Part shown: positions 6,249-6,431 of the stretch, in pieces | Layout of the letters: each line of letters begins with the position of its first letter | Position numbering within the stretch: the first letter of the stretch is position 1 | Assembly: GCA_949127925.1 (NCBI GenBank) | Contig: CASBQX010000306.1 | Location: 1 to 6,431, forward strand | Length of the DNA: 6,431 bases | Source of the DNA: Synechococcales cyanobacterium PMM_0002 | GTDB lineage: Bacteria > Cyanobacteriota > Cyanobacteriia > Elainellales > Elainellaceae | Direction: 5' to 3' | The notes under the pieces: generated by a model | What the model was told of the DNA's origin: nothing | The model's database searches: none | Seen by the model: only the letters and a program-made list of their open reading frames with translations | Position numbers and translations under genes: made by a program

Positions 6249-6383
6249 TTAGCTTGACAATGCACGAACGAACTCCCTGATAACATCACTCAGACTTCTA
6301 TTGTGTTTCTTACAGTAGTCCCTCAAAATATCCATCTCATCTTTGGGAATCCGAACGTTCAACCTTTCCAACTTGTTAGCCAT
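6249..6383 (-). CDS. Small ribbon-helix-helix (CopG/Arc-type) DNA-binding protein
   Basis: A 44-residue protein: a short beta strand LERLNVRIP (5-13), a first helix KDEMDILRDYCKKHN (14-28), the turn RSLSD and a second helix VIREFVRALSS. This is the complete minimal ribbon-helix-helix fold of CopG/Arc/MetJ-type repressors, which dimerise and insert the strand into the DNA major groove; N9 and R11 would be the base-reading face. It starts with ATG at 6383 and stops with TAA at 6251-6249. Such small proteins occur as antitoxins, plasmid copy-number repressors and, in cyanobacteria, beside tnpB of IS200/IS605-type elements. No toxin gene is visible downstream. The inverted repeat just upstream (6396-6414) could be its operator. 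Codon use is richer in AT-ending codons than the glycan genes, in keeping with a mobile origin. Confidence 0.82.
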   Translation of the reverse strand: MANKLERLNVRIPKDEMDILRDYCKKHNRSLSDVIREFVRALSS

Positions 6384-6395
6384 AAGTGCTACAAT

Positions 6396-6414
6396 GTGAG
6401 TAATAAATACTTAC
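6396..6414. promoter_or_regulatory. Inverted repeat upstream of the ribbon-helix-helix gene, possible operator
   Basis: GTGAGTA (6396-6402) and TACTTAC (6408-6414) are inverted copies with one mismatch, separated by ATAAA. The centre is about 22 bp upstream of the ribbon-helix-helix start codon and about 18 bp before a plus-strand ATG at 6423. Ribbon-helix-helix dimers bind short inverted or tandem half-sites and often repress their own gene, so an autoregulatory site is plausible but not shown. Confidence 0.35.
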
Positions 6415-6431
6415 AAGATACCATGCAAGTC

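Noticed and set aside
6089..6289. 66-codon minus-strand frame across the wzt end
   Set aside because: It overlaps the wzt 3' end, the hairpin and the ribbon-helix-helix gene in the wrong frames and shows no domain.
6423..6431. ATGCAAGTC at the right edge as a tnpB gene start
   Set aside because: Three codons are too few to support a gene call; kept only as a hypothesis in the findings.

Overview
The window is cyanobacterial chromosomal DNA. The octamer GCGATCGC (HIP1, the hallmark over-represented palindrome of many cyanobacterial genomes) occurs nine times in 6.4 kb, starting at 355, 1176, 2277, 2995, 3691, 4346, 4497, 5302 and 6019. The genes are moderately GC-rich and often lack a clear Shine-Dalgarno sequence, and two use non-ATG starts in the annotated reading. 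A filamentous Leptolyngbya-like cyanobacterium would fit, but the genus is inference.

Layout: two divergent operons for an exported polysaccharide flank a 472-bp regulatory gap (4110-4581). The minus-strand operon reads right to left: a GT4 glycosyltransferase (4109-2991), a WbaP-type polyprenyl-phosphate sugar-1-phosphate transferase (2981-1518), a Wzy/WaaL-type polymerase or ligase (1534-146), and the N-terminus of a response regulator (149 to the left edge). These genes are packed with a 9-bp gap, a possible 17-bp overlap and a 4-bp ATGA overlap. The plus-strand operon holds an ABC-2 polysaccharide export permease (Wzm, 4582-5373) and its ATPase (Wzt, 5370-6173), also joined by an ATGA overlap.

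How they work together: the WbaP-like enzyme would load the first sugar phosphate onto undecaprenyl phosphate at the inner face of the membrane. The GT4 enzyme would extend the lipid-linked glycan, and Wzm/Wzt would export it. The Wzy/WaaL-like protein would polymerise or ligate it on the outer face. The response regulator, translationally coupled to the polymerase/ligase gene, would be co-expressed with the assembly genes. A WbaP-type initiator and a Wzy-like protein beside an ABC exporter mixes hallmarks of two assembly routes.

The right edge (about 6120-6431) looks like mobile-element territory. Just after the wzt stop codon lies a hairpin resembling the 3' (reRNA/omega-RNA) end of IS200/IS605-type tnpB elements, with no tnpB in front of it. 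A 44-codon ribbon-helix-helix protein gene on the minus strand follows, then an inverted repeat that could be its operator and a possible plus-strand start codon at the very edge. Wzt ends without the C-terminal carbohydrate-binding domain of long-form Wzt proteins, and its last residues may have been supplied by this element. I see no tRNA, rRNA or CRISPR array.
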